Assembly: GCF_900114625.1 (NCBI RefSeq)
Contig: NZ_FOZL01000001.1
Span: forward strand, 1,550,001-1,614,000
DNA length: 64,000 bases
Direction: 5' to 3'
From: Granulicella pectinivorans
Lineage (GTDB): Bacteria > Acidobacteriota > Terriglobia > Terriglobales > Acidobacteriaceae
A program made the position numbers and the translations under genes. Shown in pieces: positions 1-7,282 of the stretch. Every line of letters begins with the position of its first letter. Position 1 is the stretch's first letter. The notes below the pieces were generated by a model that worked only from the letters and a program-made list of their open reading frames with translations, had not been told where the DNA came from and made no database searches.

Positions 1-46
1 GCGAGAGGGCAAGGGCAACTGCGAAGAGGGCAATACGCTTCATCAT
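1..46 (-). CDS. Start of a secreted protein, cut by the window edge
   Basis: Only the first 15 codons are visible. They begin with two Met codons, a Lys-Arg pair and then a run of Ala, Leu, Val and Phe, which is a typical signal-peptide start. An AAGGA ribosome-binding site lies about 10 bases upstream of the ATG whose first base is at 46. The product cannot be named. It lies downstream of the GH3 gene on the same strand, but an intrinsic terminator separates the two. Confidence 0.6.
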   Translation of the reverse strand, partial: MMKRIALFAVALALS

Positions 47-64
47 GTTCGGTCGATCCTTATG

Positions 65-90
65 AGAAAAAGTTACGCTTGGAAAGCGTA
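65..90 (-). terminator. Intrinsic terminator after the GH3 gene
   Basis: A perfect 7-bp inverted repeat (TACGCTT / AAGCGTA, 3-base loop, 74-90) is followed on the minus strand by a TTTTT tract. It lies just past the GH3 stop codon. The stem is short, so termination may be partial. Confidence 0.6.
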
Positions 91-120
91 CTCGAAAACC
101 GCCTCCTTGCGCGCGGCCGG

Positions 121-2760
121 TTAGTGCGGAAGTGTCTGCGATCCCGTAATCGAAAAGATCGCGGGCGTTGAGGCTGCCGTGGGCTGTGCGCCGCCGACGA
201 ACACCTTGTACTCGCCCGGCGTCACGGATCGGTCGCCCTTCACATCGACCTGCGAAAGCGTGCGCGGATCGAGCTGAAAGCTCACGTGCTGCACCGCTCC
301 CGGCGCAAGATGAATCCGCTGGAAGCCGTCGAGCGCACGTGCCGGCGAGACGGCGGTAGTCGGCGGCGTCAGGTAGAGTTCGGCAACTTCATCCCCCGCT
401 CGGGTGCCCGTATTGCGCACGTCTGCCTCGACGGTCAGGGTATCGCCAGCCTTCAGCGTCTTCGTCGAAAGCTTCACATTGGAGTACTGGAACGTCGTAT
501 AGCTCAACCCGTATCCAAAGCCATAGAGCGGCTGTCCCTTGAAGTAGCGATAGGTGCGGCCACTCATCCCGTAGTCATCGAAGGCCGGAATCTGGTCGAC
601 ACCGGCATAGAACGTCACCGGCAGGCGTCCCGCCGGATTGTTCTTTCCGCTCAGCGTGCGCGCAATCGCCCGTCCGCCCTCCTCGCCGGGATACCATCCC
701 TCGAGAATCGCGGCAGCATGCTCCTGCGCCCAGTTCACCGCTAGCGCAGACCCGTTCATCAGCACAACGACGACCGGCTTACCCGTCGACACCAACGCCT
801 CCAGCATCGTCTGCTGCGCGGCAGGCAGCTTGATGTCGGTCCGGTCTCCACCCGCGAAGCCGTCCACATGAATCGGCATCTCTTCGCCTTCAAGATCGCG
901 CGACAGTCCCACGAACGCCAGCACCACGTCCGCCTTCTTCGCCACGGCCACGGCCTCGTTCAGCAGGGGCGTGGTGGGCGGATTCCATTCGAGCGTAATG
1001 CCCGCATCGGCGCGCGAGTTGGTGTGCACATAGTCGACCCGGAGAGCATGCGGCTTCGTGTCGGGAAGATCGATCGTGAACTTGTTGTTGGCCGTCTGTC
1101 GCGTCTTTCCGCTGACAGGAACCGATGTGGTCGCAAGCAGACCATCGAGATACACCGCAAAGGTCTGTTGCGAGCTGCAGAACTCGCAATGCAGCCGGAT
1201 ATTCATCGGGTAAGGACCAGCCTCCGGAGCCGTGATCGTGCCTGTCCAGCGAACCGCAAAGTTCTCGATCGGCAAACCCGGAGCGGGCGAAGCGCCCATC
1301 CAGTCGAAGTCGATCTGCTTGTCAACGCGGGTCACGGTGGGCAGCGTGTAGAAGCTGCCGCCAGGGAAGTACTCGGCCTTGAGCCCCTCCGCATCGCCCG
1401 TGTGGAAGGCCGTGCGCGGCACGGGAAGCTGGAGCGCCGCATCGTAGGGCGAGCCCTGCGCGTAAACCACCTTCGCATGCGGAAACTCCGCCGCAACCGC
1501 ATCGACCGGCAGCACCGGATCGCGCGCGATCGCGTTGTAATTCCCCTCCAGCGCCGCAAGCGAAGCCGCATTCGGCCCGACGACGGCAATCGTGCGAACG
1601 CCCGGCTTCAAGGGCAGCACGCCGTCATTCTTCAACAGCACCATGGACTTGTCCGCGGCCTGCGCAGCCAGCGCACGATGCTCCTCGTTCTCCACCACCG
1701 ACATCGGCAGCGAAGACCACGGTACGCTCGCCGCCGGGTCGAACATCCCCAGCCGGTAACGAGCCGTAAACAGCCGGCGCACCGAAGTATCGATCTCGGC
1801 CTCGGTTACATCACCGCGCTTCACCGCAGCCGTCAGAGCCAGATACGTATTGCCGCAGTTCGTATCCGTCCCAGCCTTGATGCCGGCTGCTGCCGCCGCC
1901 TCTTTGTCCGGACTGGTCTTGTGCGTGTTCGGTTTATAAAAGTCGTCGATCGCCCCGCAGTCCGATGTCACAAAGCCCTGAAAGTTCCAGTCCCTGCGCA
2001 GAATCTCCCCCAGCAGCATCTTGCTGCCGCACGCGGGAGCCCCATCGACCGCGTTGTACGCGCACATAATAGAGTCCGCATGGGCATCGACGATCAACGC
2101 ACGAAACGCAGGCAGATACGTATCCCAAAGGTCATGCGGGGTGGGATCGATATTCGCCAGGTGCCGCGTCGACTCCGGCCCGGAGTGGACCGCGAAGTGT
2201 TTCGGCGTCGCAATCACCTTGAAGTACTTCGGATCGTTGCCTTGGAGTCCACGCACAAACGCCATGCCCAGGTGCGCGGTCAGAAACGGGTCTTCTCCAT
2301 ACGTCTCCTGCCCACGCCCCCAGCGCGGATCGCGAAAGATGTTGATGTTCGGCGACCAGATCGTTAGCCCGTAGTAACGCTCGTGGCTGTTCCGCGCCAG
2401 CGCATCGTTGTACTTCGCCCTCGCCTCGGTGGAGATCGTATCGCCGATCTTCTCAATCAGCGGCACATCCCACGTCGCGGCCATGCCAATCGCCTGCGGA
2501 AAGACCGTCGCATTGCCCGACCGCGCGACGCCGTGGAGACCCTCGTTCCACCAGTTGTAGGCCGGAACGCCCAGCCGCTCGATGGCCGGTGCTACATCGA
2601 TCGTCTGCCCTACCTTCTCCTCGAGCGTCATCCGCCCAACCAGGTCATCCACGCGTTCCGGAATCGGCAGACTCGGATCGAGATACGGCAAAGGCTTCTG
2701 CGCCTGAGCAAGCGGTGCAGCCGAAAGGGCGAGAAGAAGGGCGATCTGTCGTGCGGTCAT
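121..2760 (-). CDS. Secreted GH3 glycosidase with PA14 insert (beta-xylosidase/beta-glucosidase type)
   Basis: 879 residues with a signal peptide (about 1-20). The GH3 N-terminal barrel spans about 30-340 and includes the stretch NWWNEGLHGVAR (69-80), which resembles xylosidase-type GH3 enzymes, and the nucleophile motif SDCGA with Asp267. The second GH3 domain starts near 370 and is split by a PA14 domain (about 455-600), an insertion known to shape substrate access in this family. A fibronectin-III-like domain closes the protein (about 780-860). It should hydrolyse beta-linked xylo- or gluco-oligosaccharides in the periplasm. The exact sugar cannot be read from sequence. The ATG at 2760 has an AAGGA site 9 bases upstream. 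The cupin gene 68 bases upstream may be co-transcribed. Confidence 0.92.
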   Translation of the reverse strand: MTARQIALLLALSAAPLAQAQKPLPYLDPSLPIPERVDDLVGRMTLEEKVGQTIDVAPAIERLGVPAYNWWNEGLHGVARSGNATVFPQAIGMAATWDVPLIEKIGDTISTEARAKYNDALARNSHERYYGLTIWSPNINIFRDPRWGRGQETYGEDPFLTAHLGMAFVRGLQGNDPKYFKVIATPKHFAVHSGPESTRHLANIDPTPHDLWDTYLPAFRALIVDAHADSIMCAYNAVDGAPACGSKMLLGEILRRDWNFQGFVTSDCGAIDDFYKPNTHKTSPDKEAAAAAGIKAGTDTNCGNTYLALTAAVKRGDVTEAEIDTSVRRLFTARYRLGMFDPAASVPWSSLPMSVVENEEHRALAAQAADKSMVLLKNDGVLPLKPGVRTIAVVGPNAASLAALEGNYNAIARDPVLPVDAVAAEFPHAKVVYAQGSPYDAALQLPVPRTAFHTGDAEGLKAEYFPGGSFYTLPTVTRVDKQIDFDWMGASPAPGLPIENFAVRWTGTITAPEAGPYPMNIRLHCEFCSSQQTFAVYLDGLLATTSVPVSGKTRQTANNKFTIDLPDTKPHALRVDYVHTNSRADAGITLEWNPPTTPLLNEAVAVAKKADVVLAFVGLSRDLEGEEMPIHVDGFAGGDRTDIKLPAAQQTMLEALVSTGKPVVVVLMNGSALAVNWAQEHAAAILEGWYPGEEGGRAIARTLSGKNNPAGRLPVTFYAGVDQIPAFDDYGMSGRTYRYFKGQPLYGFGYGLSYTTFQYSNVKLSTKTLKAGDTLTVEADVRNTGTRAGDEVAELYLTPPTTAVSPARALDGFQRIHLAPGAVQHVSFQLDPRTLSQVDVKGDRSVTPGEYKVFVGGAQPTAASTPAIFSITGSQTLPH

Positions 2761-2828
2761 GCCTGTTTATCCTTATCTGTTGTGCCGTGAAATCTGTGGT
2801 GCAGTGACCGAAATGCAGCAGCAGCCTG

Positions 2829-3290
2829 CTAGGGCTTCGCTGCAGGCAAAGGTGCTGGCGTAGCGGCCGTCTGGACGTTGATGACATGGTAGATCGCCTG
2901 ATCCTGGCCGACGTTCCGCAGGCCATGCAGTTCGTTCGAGCCGTTGAAGATGACCGAGCCAGGCCCGAGCCGCACCCACTTCCCGTTCGAAAGTGTCTCC
3001 ACCGTACCCTGCCGCAGAATGATCAGTTCCTCGTTCGGATGACGATGCGGCGGGTGCGATTCCTTGCCCGGATTCAGTGTCGTAATGTGCATCTCCAGGT
3101 TCTGGAGCGTTGCCGTGGGCCCATTGGCCACAAAGCGCGTCTCGCCGATCGGCGTAGGCTTCGCCACAAAGCTGTTCCAGTCGTAGGTGGAGGACCGAAT
3201 CAGCTTTCGCTCAGGATTGGCCGCGGCAAGAACGCCGCACGTCGTACCGATAGCAATCAAGGCGACCAAAAGATCGCGACGGGTAAGCAT
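2829..3290 (-). CDS. Exported single-domain cupin protein
   Basis: 153 residues. It begins with an Arg-Arg N terminus and hydrophobic stretch (1-23), likely a Tat or Sec signal. One cupin_2 barrel covers about 65-145, with motif 1 of the form G..HPPHRH.NEE..G, giving the His, His and Glu metal ligands, and a later GSNELHGLRN stretch supplying the last His. The substrate is unknown. Small exported cupins often act on or sense sugars, and the GH3 gene directly downstream fits that. AGGAG lies about 6 bases before the ATG. Confidence 0.85.
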   Translation of the reverse strand: MLTRRDLLVALIAIGTTCGVLAAANPERKLIRSSTYDWNSFVAKPTPIGETRFVANGPTATLQNLEMHITTLNPGKESHPPHRHPNEELIILRQGTVETLSNGKWVRLGPGSVIFNGSNELHGLRNVGQDQAIYHVINVQTAATPAPLPAAKP

Positions 3291-3372
3291 GGGGGCTCCT
3301 GGTGGTGGTTTGGTGTTGAGCGACGGGATTACTCTACTCCATCAATAATCCACCTGTCGAAATTAAGATTTT

Positions 3373-3741
3373 CTAGCGGCTGAAGGCGAGCTTTGCCGCG
3401 AGCACCAGGAGGAGCGCCGCGAAGCCGCGGCGGAGCGCCGTCTCCGAGAGGTGCTGCGCCCAGTTTCCGCCCAGCCAGCCACCCAGCGCGAAACCCACCG
3501 ACAGCAGCATCGCGAGCTTGAGATCCGCATGGCCGGCCTTGTAGTAGGTCCAGAAGGCGAAGAAGCCGATTGGCAGCAGAAGCGTCGCGAGCGAGGTGCC
3601 CTGCGCTCGAATCTGCGTCATGCCGTAGAAGTAGACGAGCGCGGGAATCAGCAGCGCGCCGCCGCCGATCCCAACGGTGCCGGAGATCACGCCGATGACG
3701 ACGCCCAGCGCGAGGCCACCCAGGATGGCGAAGGGGCTCAT
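3373..3741 (-). CDS. Half-size TauE/SafE family exporter (DUF81)
   Basis: 122 residues, about half of the usual 240-270 for TauE/SafE permeases, with roughly four membrane helices and the conserved Gly-rich stretch GTVGIGGGALL after helix 1. Such single-repeat forms are known and probably work as dimers. The family exports sulfite or other sulfur oxyanions. The start is the ATG at 3741, which overlaps the rhodanese stop codon (ATGA), so translation is probably coupled. The neighbourhood (rhodanese, ArsR regulator, ETHE1-like enzyme) makes sulfite or thiosulfate export the likely role; this is inferred. Confidence 0.85.
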   Translation of the reverse strand: MSPFAILGGLALGVVIGVISGTVGIGGGALLIPALVYFYGMTQIRAQGTSLATLLLPIGFFAFWTYYKAGHADLKLAMLLSVGFALGGWLGGNWAQHLSETALRRGFAALLLVLAAKLAFSR

Positions 3742-4220
3742 GCGCAACGCCCCGTCCGGCGGTTCCAGGGCATCGCACCCAGCACGGTTGCCATCATGCA
3801 GAGGTCGCTGACGCCGGCAAAGACCAGGCCGGCTCCCACGAAGGCGGTGCCGAGCAGAAAGTAGCGCGAGAGCGTCAAGGCAAGGGTCATGGAAAGAAGA
3901 ATAAGCGAACCGGCGGCAACGCGCACCTGCCGTTCCATCGACCATGGCCTCCGCTCGATCGTGAGGAGGGGTTTTCCCTGCGCGGCCCAGCGTTCGACGC
4001 CCCCTTCGAGGATGGTCACGTCGCCAAAGCCAACGCCAGCCAGTTGCTGCCTCGCCTGCTCCGCGCGGCGTCCGGAGCGGCAGACGATCACGAGCGGTGC
4101 CGACCGGTCCCACGCGCCGCTGCTCGCCGCGATACTGCCCAGGGGCACATGTTCAGCCCCGTCGATATAGCCTGCGGCAAACTCGGGATACTCCCGCACA
4201 TCGATCAGTCGTGTTTTCAT
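3738..4220 (-). CDS. Membrane-anchored rhodanese (YgaP-like)
   Basis: 160 residues. A rhodanese domain (about 1-85) carries the active-site loop CRSGRR with Cys47, the residue that takes up the persulfide sulfur. Two C-terminal membrane helices (about 99-118 and 121-141) resemble the DUF2892/YgaP tail, so the catalytic domain faces one side of the inner membrane. It likely moves sulfane sulfur between thiols, glutathione persulfide or sulfite. GAGG lies 6 bases before the ATG. It is divergent from the ArsR gene and overlaps the TauE gene downstream. Confidence 0.9.
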   Translation of the reverse strand: MKTRLIDVREYPEFAAGYIDGAEHVPLGSIAASSGAWDRSAPLVIVCRSGRRAEQARQQLAGVGFGDVTILEGGVERWAAQGKPLLTIERRPWSMERQVRVAAGSLILLSMTLALTLSRYFLLGTAFVGAGLVFAGVSDLCMMATVLGAMPWNRRTGRCA

Positions 4221-4237
4221 CGGCCACCTCGTCCAGT

Positions 4238-4266
4238 TTGCTTATATTACTACATGTCGATATAGT
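4238..4266 (+). promoter_or_regulatory. Sigma70-like promoter of the ArsR gene
   Basis: TTGCTT (4238-4243) and TATAGT (4261-4266) are 17 bases apart. The -10 box ends only 7 bases before the ATG at 4274, and no good ribosome-binding site intervenes, so the transcript is probably leaderless or nearly so. Confidence 0.6.
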
Positions 4267-4267
4267 A
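4248..4267. promoter_or_regulatory. Candidate ArsR operator between divergent sulfur genes
   Basis: An AT-rich dyad TACTA-N10-TAGTA covers the -10 box of the plus-strand promoter and lies in the 53-base gap between the divergent genes. AT-rich imperfect palindromes are typical targets of ArsR/BigR-type repressors. It could repress both directions. Confidence 0.5.
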
Positions 4268-4273
4268 GGTTTC

Positions 4274-4627
4274 ATGATGCAAGACGAAATGTCGGACAAG
4301 ATGATGGACCTCGTGGCACGGCGCTTCCGGACGCTCGGCGAGCCCTTCCGGCTGCGCATTCTGCAGCAGCTCGAGACCGGGGAAAAAGCCGTCGGCGCAC
4401 TGGTCGCATCCCTCGACGGCAACCAGCCGAACGTGTCCAAGCACCTGACCATCCTGCACGATGCGGGGCTCGTCAGCCGCCGCCGCGAGGGCACCTCGAT
4501 CCTCTATGCGATCAGCGACCCCATGGTCTTTCGTCTCTGCGAGCTGGTCTGCAAGAGCGAGGCAAAGAAGAGCAAGCGCGAGTTCGAAGCATTGAGCGGC
4601 GCGGCTCCCCGCAAGGTGCGCGCATGA
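4274..4627 (+). CDS. ArsR-family repressor, probably sulfide/persulfide responsive
   Basis: 117 residues with a winged-helix fold. The recognition region QPNVSKHLTILHDAGLVSRRREG (51-73, quoted as two parts: QPNVSKHLTIL and HDAGLVSRRREG) is typical of the family. The only cysteines are Cys89 and Cys93 near the C-terminal helix, spaced C-x3-C. There is no Cys in the usual metal-binding helix (no ELCVC), so it is not a classic arsenic or cadmium sensor. The surrounding rhodanese, TauE and ETHE1-like genes match the gene content of BigR/SqrR regulons, so a reactive-sulfur signal is inferred. The start is the first of two adjacent Met codons. The gene overlaps the next by ATGA. Confidence 0.88.
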   Translation: MMQDEMSDKMMDLVARRFRTLGEPFRLRILQQLETGEKAVGALVASLDGNQPNVSKHLTILHDAGLVSRRREGTSILYAISDPMVFRLCELVCKSEAKKSKREFEALSGAAPRKVRA

Positions 4628-6009
4628 ACGTGGAACGTTTTGAAGTGCCCGGCCTCGCTCAGTACTCCTATCTCGTCTCGGACAACGGCGAGGCCGCGGT
4701 CATCGATCCCATCCGCGATATCGACCGTTATATCGCCTACGCGGCCGAGCATGGCCTGCGCATCGTCGCGATCCTCGAAACCCACATCCACGCCGATTTC
4801 GCCGCGGGTTCGGTCGCGCTCGCCGCGGCTACGGGAGCTCCCCTCTGCCTCAGCGCCTACGACGAGGGGGAGCTCTACCGCTACGCCATGCCGCATCGCG
4901 CCCTCCACCATGGAGAGCGTGTCTCGATCGGCGGCGCGCGCCTCGAGGCCGTTCACACCCCTGGGCACACCCCGGAGCACCTGTCGTTTCTGCTCTTCGA
5001 ATCCGGAGCCACCCAGCCCACCGCGATGTTCTCCGGAGATTTCCTCTTCGCCGGCTCGCTCGGACGTCCCGATCTGCTTGGCGAGGGCGCGAAACAAGGC
5101 CTCGCGCACGCCCTGTATGGCAGCCTGACCCAACGCCTGTCCGGTCTGCCCGATGCGTTGACGGTCTACCCCGGCCACGGCGCGGGCTCCCTCTGCGGAT
5201 CCGGCATGAGCGGCCACGCCGCCACCACGCTCGGCTCCGAGCGCGCCACCAACCCGTTCTTCCGTCTGGCCGCAGAGGCGTTCGTCACCACCATCCTGGC
5301 CTCCGTGCCGCCGATGCCCGCCTACTATCCACGGATGAAGCAGCTCAATGCAGACGGCGCGCCGGTGCTTGCGACGCTGCCGGGTGCCTCGGCTCTTTCG
5401 GTGCAGACGGTCTTCTCGGCCTCCACGGATCCTGCGTTTGTCCTGGTCGATCTGCGGACCCCGGCGGAGTTCGGGGATGGCCACATCCCCGGTGCGGTCA
5501 ACATTGGCGTGGAGGGGAACCTGTCTCTCTGGGCGGGATGGATGCTCGACCCCACGAAGCGGATCGTCCTGATCGGGGGCGACGGCGACGAAGCCGAGAC
5601 GCGTCTCGCGCTCATCCGCGTTGGCCTCGACGCGATCGCGGGCCATCTCGATGGAGGCATGCCAGCCTGGACTGCGGCAGGTTTACCCGTCGCTGAAACG
5701 GTGCAGTTCGCGCCCGTAGACGCCGCTGCGCAGGCGAATACCTCCATGCTTCTCGACGTACGCAACGAGGCGGAGCGGAGGGAAGGCGTAATTCCGGGTT
5801 CGCGCGCGGCTATGCTGGGCGATCTTCTGGAGGCGGTTGCGCCGATTCCGCGGGACACGCCGCTGATCACGGTCTGTGCGGGCGGATACCGCGCCAGCCT
5901 CGCCGCCAGCCTCCTGCTGAGAGCCGGTTTTACGCACGTCGGCAGCCTGGCGGGTGGTGTCGGCGCATGGCTGGAGGCGGGGATGCCGCTCGAGAAACAG
6001 CCGGGCTGA
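4624..6009 (+). CDS. ETHE1-like persulfide dioxygenase fused to two rhodanese domains
   Basis: 461 residues, cytoplasmic. The metallo-beta-lactamase domain (1-200) has HIHAD (His54, His56, Asp58), His115 in TPGHTPEH, Asp139 in FSGDF and His185 in YPGHG, the pattern of persulfide dioxygenases. Rhodanese 1 (about 262-355) has no Cys at its active-site loop (LIGGDGDEAE), so it is probably structural. Rhodanese 2 (about 373-455) keeps Cys418 in VCAGGYRA. This architecture resembles CstB-type enzymes that oxidise persulfides to sulfite and/or thiosulfate. It overlaps the ArsR stop by four bases and is followed by a convergent-gene interval. Confidence 0.92.
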   Translation: MNVERFEVPGLAQYSYLVSDNGEAAVIDPIRDIDRYIAYAAEHGLRIVAILETHIHADFAAGSVALAAATGAPLCLSAYDEGELYRYAMPHRALHHGERVSIGGARLEAVHTPGHTPEHLSFLLFESGATQPTAMFSGDFLFAGSLGRPDLLGEGAKQGLAHALYGSLTQRLSGLPDALTVYPGHGAGSLCGSGMSGHAATTLGSERATNPFFRLAAEAFVTTILASVPPMPAYYPRMKQLNADGAPVLATLPGASALSVQTVFSASTDPAFVLVDLRTPAEFGDGHIPGAVNIGVEGNLSLWAGWMLDPTKRIVLIGGDGDEAETRLALIRVGLDAIAGHLDGGMPAWTAAGLPVAETVQFAPVDAAAQANTSMLLDVRNEAERREGVIPGSRAAMLGDLLEAVAPIPRDTPLITVCAGGYRASLAASLLLRAGFTHVGSLAGGVGAWLEAGMPLEKQPG

Positions 6010-6031
6010 TTTGTTACAGGGGTTGGAAAAA

Positions 6032-6069
6032 GCCTGGTGGATGCACCAGAAATGGTGCATCCACCAGGC
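6032..6069 (-). terminator. Perfect 17-bp hairpin, minus-strand intrinsic terminator
   Basis: A perfect 17-bp inverted repeat (arms 6032-6048 and 6053-6069) encloses a GAAA loop. On the minus strand it is followed by TTTTTCC, so it should terminate transcription arriving from the LprI-like gene. On the plus strand there is no T tract. The stem is unusually long and exact. Confidence 0.75.
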
Positions 6070-6152
6070 CCTTCCCGTATCCTGGCGTTCTAAAGGACTT
6101 ACGGGCAGCATCTTCGAAAAGCCCAATGTTTCACCACGAGCATTTTGGACGT

Positions 6153-6213
6153 TAAACGTGGGCCGATGGATGGATACTGTGGCCCAATGCATGGAAAACG
6201 TGGTGTGCGGCAT
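6153..6213. repeat. Dispersed repeat, copy A
   Basis: The core 6171-6205 matches 29901-29936 with about five mismatches and one single-base gap, in the same orientation. Both copies lie between convergent genes. The element contains short internally repeated pieces of the type ATGGA..GTGG. It has no coding potential that I trust. Confidence 0.6.
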
Positions 6214-6240
6214 GCAGCCTGTTTTTCGCCGGGCCGGGTT

Positions 6241-7164
6241 TCAACGTCTTCCGGCGTGGACCGGTGGGTGTCCGCCGATCGGTCGTTGGCTGATGACACG
6301 GACGTGCTCATGGCTGACGCGAATCCGGCACCCGAGCAGGTCCGGACCTACCCGGCATGCGTTGTCGCGCACCTGCATCCACGCGCTCTGGTTCGCACCG
6401 ACGACCATCCACGCCGTTCCGTTTGTCGCGTAGTGAATCTGCTCCAGGTAGTAGGCGGTATTGACGTCGATGTCGGCGGCGTCGGCGTTCCTCTGCTCGC
6501 ATCCGCTGTCGGCCGGCAGGTGCGAGCCGTCCTCGGCCAGGCAAAAGTCCTCATCGTGCTCCAGGAGGATGCGCTTGTTGTTACCGGTGAGGAAGTAGCG
6601 TGTCGTCACGGGCGGAATCCGCGCTGCGGCGGTCCATTGGATGAGGTCGTCGGCGAAGGCCGGCGGAAGATCGCTCAACCCGATCGCCTTCTCCCTGACC
6701 TGCCGCGCGAAGACCGCGACGGTCGGCGTGGGTTCGCCGTTGGTGGGATGGAAGAAGAACGCGCCCGCCCCGATGCCCGTCTGCAGGTCGATCCAGAGGA
6801 AGGCGCGCCCGGCCAGATACGGGCCCTTCTCGCCCGCGATCATGAAGTACCGGCCATCGCGAATCCCCGAGGGCAGAGGCGATCTTTCGAGCGCCATCTC
6901 CAGCGCGTCCTGCAGAGGCATATCGCGCCCATAGTGGAACATGCAGTCGGGCACGAAGTTCTTCATCAGTTTGCGGAACTGCTTGTCCTTGATGACGTCA
7001 CCGGAGCTCTTGCCGGCGAGCTGCTTCACGAAGTCCATCTCGGCGGTGGGCACAGGCTTCAGAAAGATCGCGGGGTCGTAGGGCGGAGCCTGCGCGGAGG
7101 CGGCGGTGAAGGAGCACAGGAAGGCCAGCAACAGGCGGCGGGACAAACAGGAAGGGTAGGGCAT
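6241..7164 (-). CDS. Secreted protein with C-terminal LprI/DUF1311-like region
   Basis: 307 residues from the ATG at 7164, chosen because it places the Arg-Arg plus hydrophobic signal peptide at the N terminus; an upstream ATG at 7206 has no ribosome-binding site. The central part is unrecognised. The C-terminal region (about 215-300) has the spaced Cys and Trp pattern of LprI/DUF1311 proteins (CLAEDG, CEQRNA, AWMQVRDNAC, GCRIR), a domain found in a lysozyme inhibitor and in many periplasmic proteins. Function is therefore open. The long hairpin downstream probably ends its transcript. A weak dyad GAGCCA-N10-TGGCTC (7211-7232) lies just upstream. Confidence 0.75.
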   Translation of the reverse strand: MPYPSCLSRRLLLAFLCSFTAASAQAPPYDPAIFLKPVPTAEMDFVKQLAGKSSGDVIKDKQFRKLMKNFVPDCMFHYGRDMPLQDALEMALERSPLPSGIRDGRYFMIAGEKGPYLAGRAFLWIDLQTGIGAGAFFFHPTNGEPTPTVAVFARQVREKAIGLSDLPPAFADDLIQWTAAARIPPVTTRYFLTGNNKRILLEHDEDFCLAEDGSHLPADSGCEQRNADAADIDVNTAYYLEQIHYATNGTAWMVVGANQSAWMQVRDNACRVGPDLLGCRIRVSHEHVRVISQRPIGGHPPVHAGRR

Positions 7165-7282
7165 GGGTCGGGGGAACCTCGTCGAATGCGGCCAATGTGC
7201 TCGCATTGTAGAGCCAATTGGTGCGATGGCTCGATGAATTTTGGACCGCCAACGAGCGCCGACGGAAACAAAGCAGTTCGCT

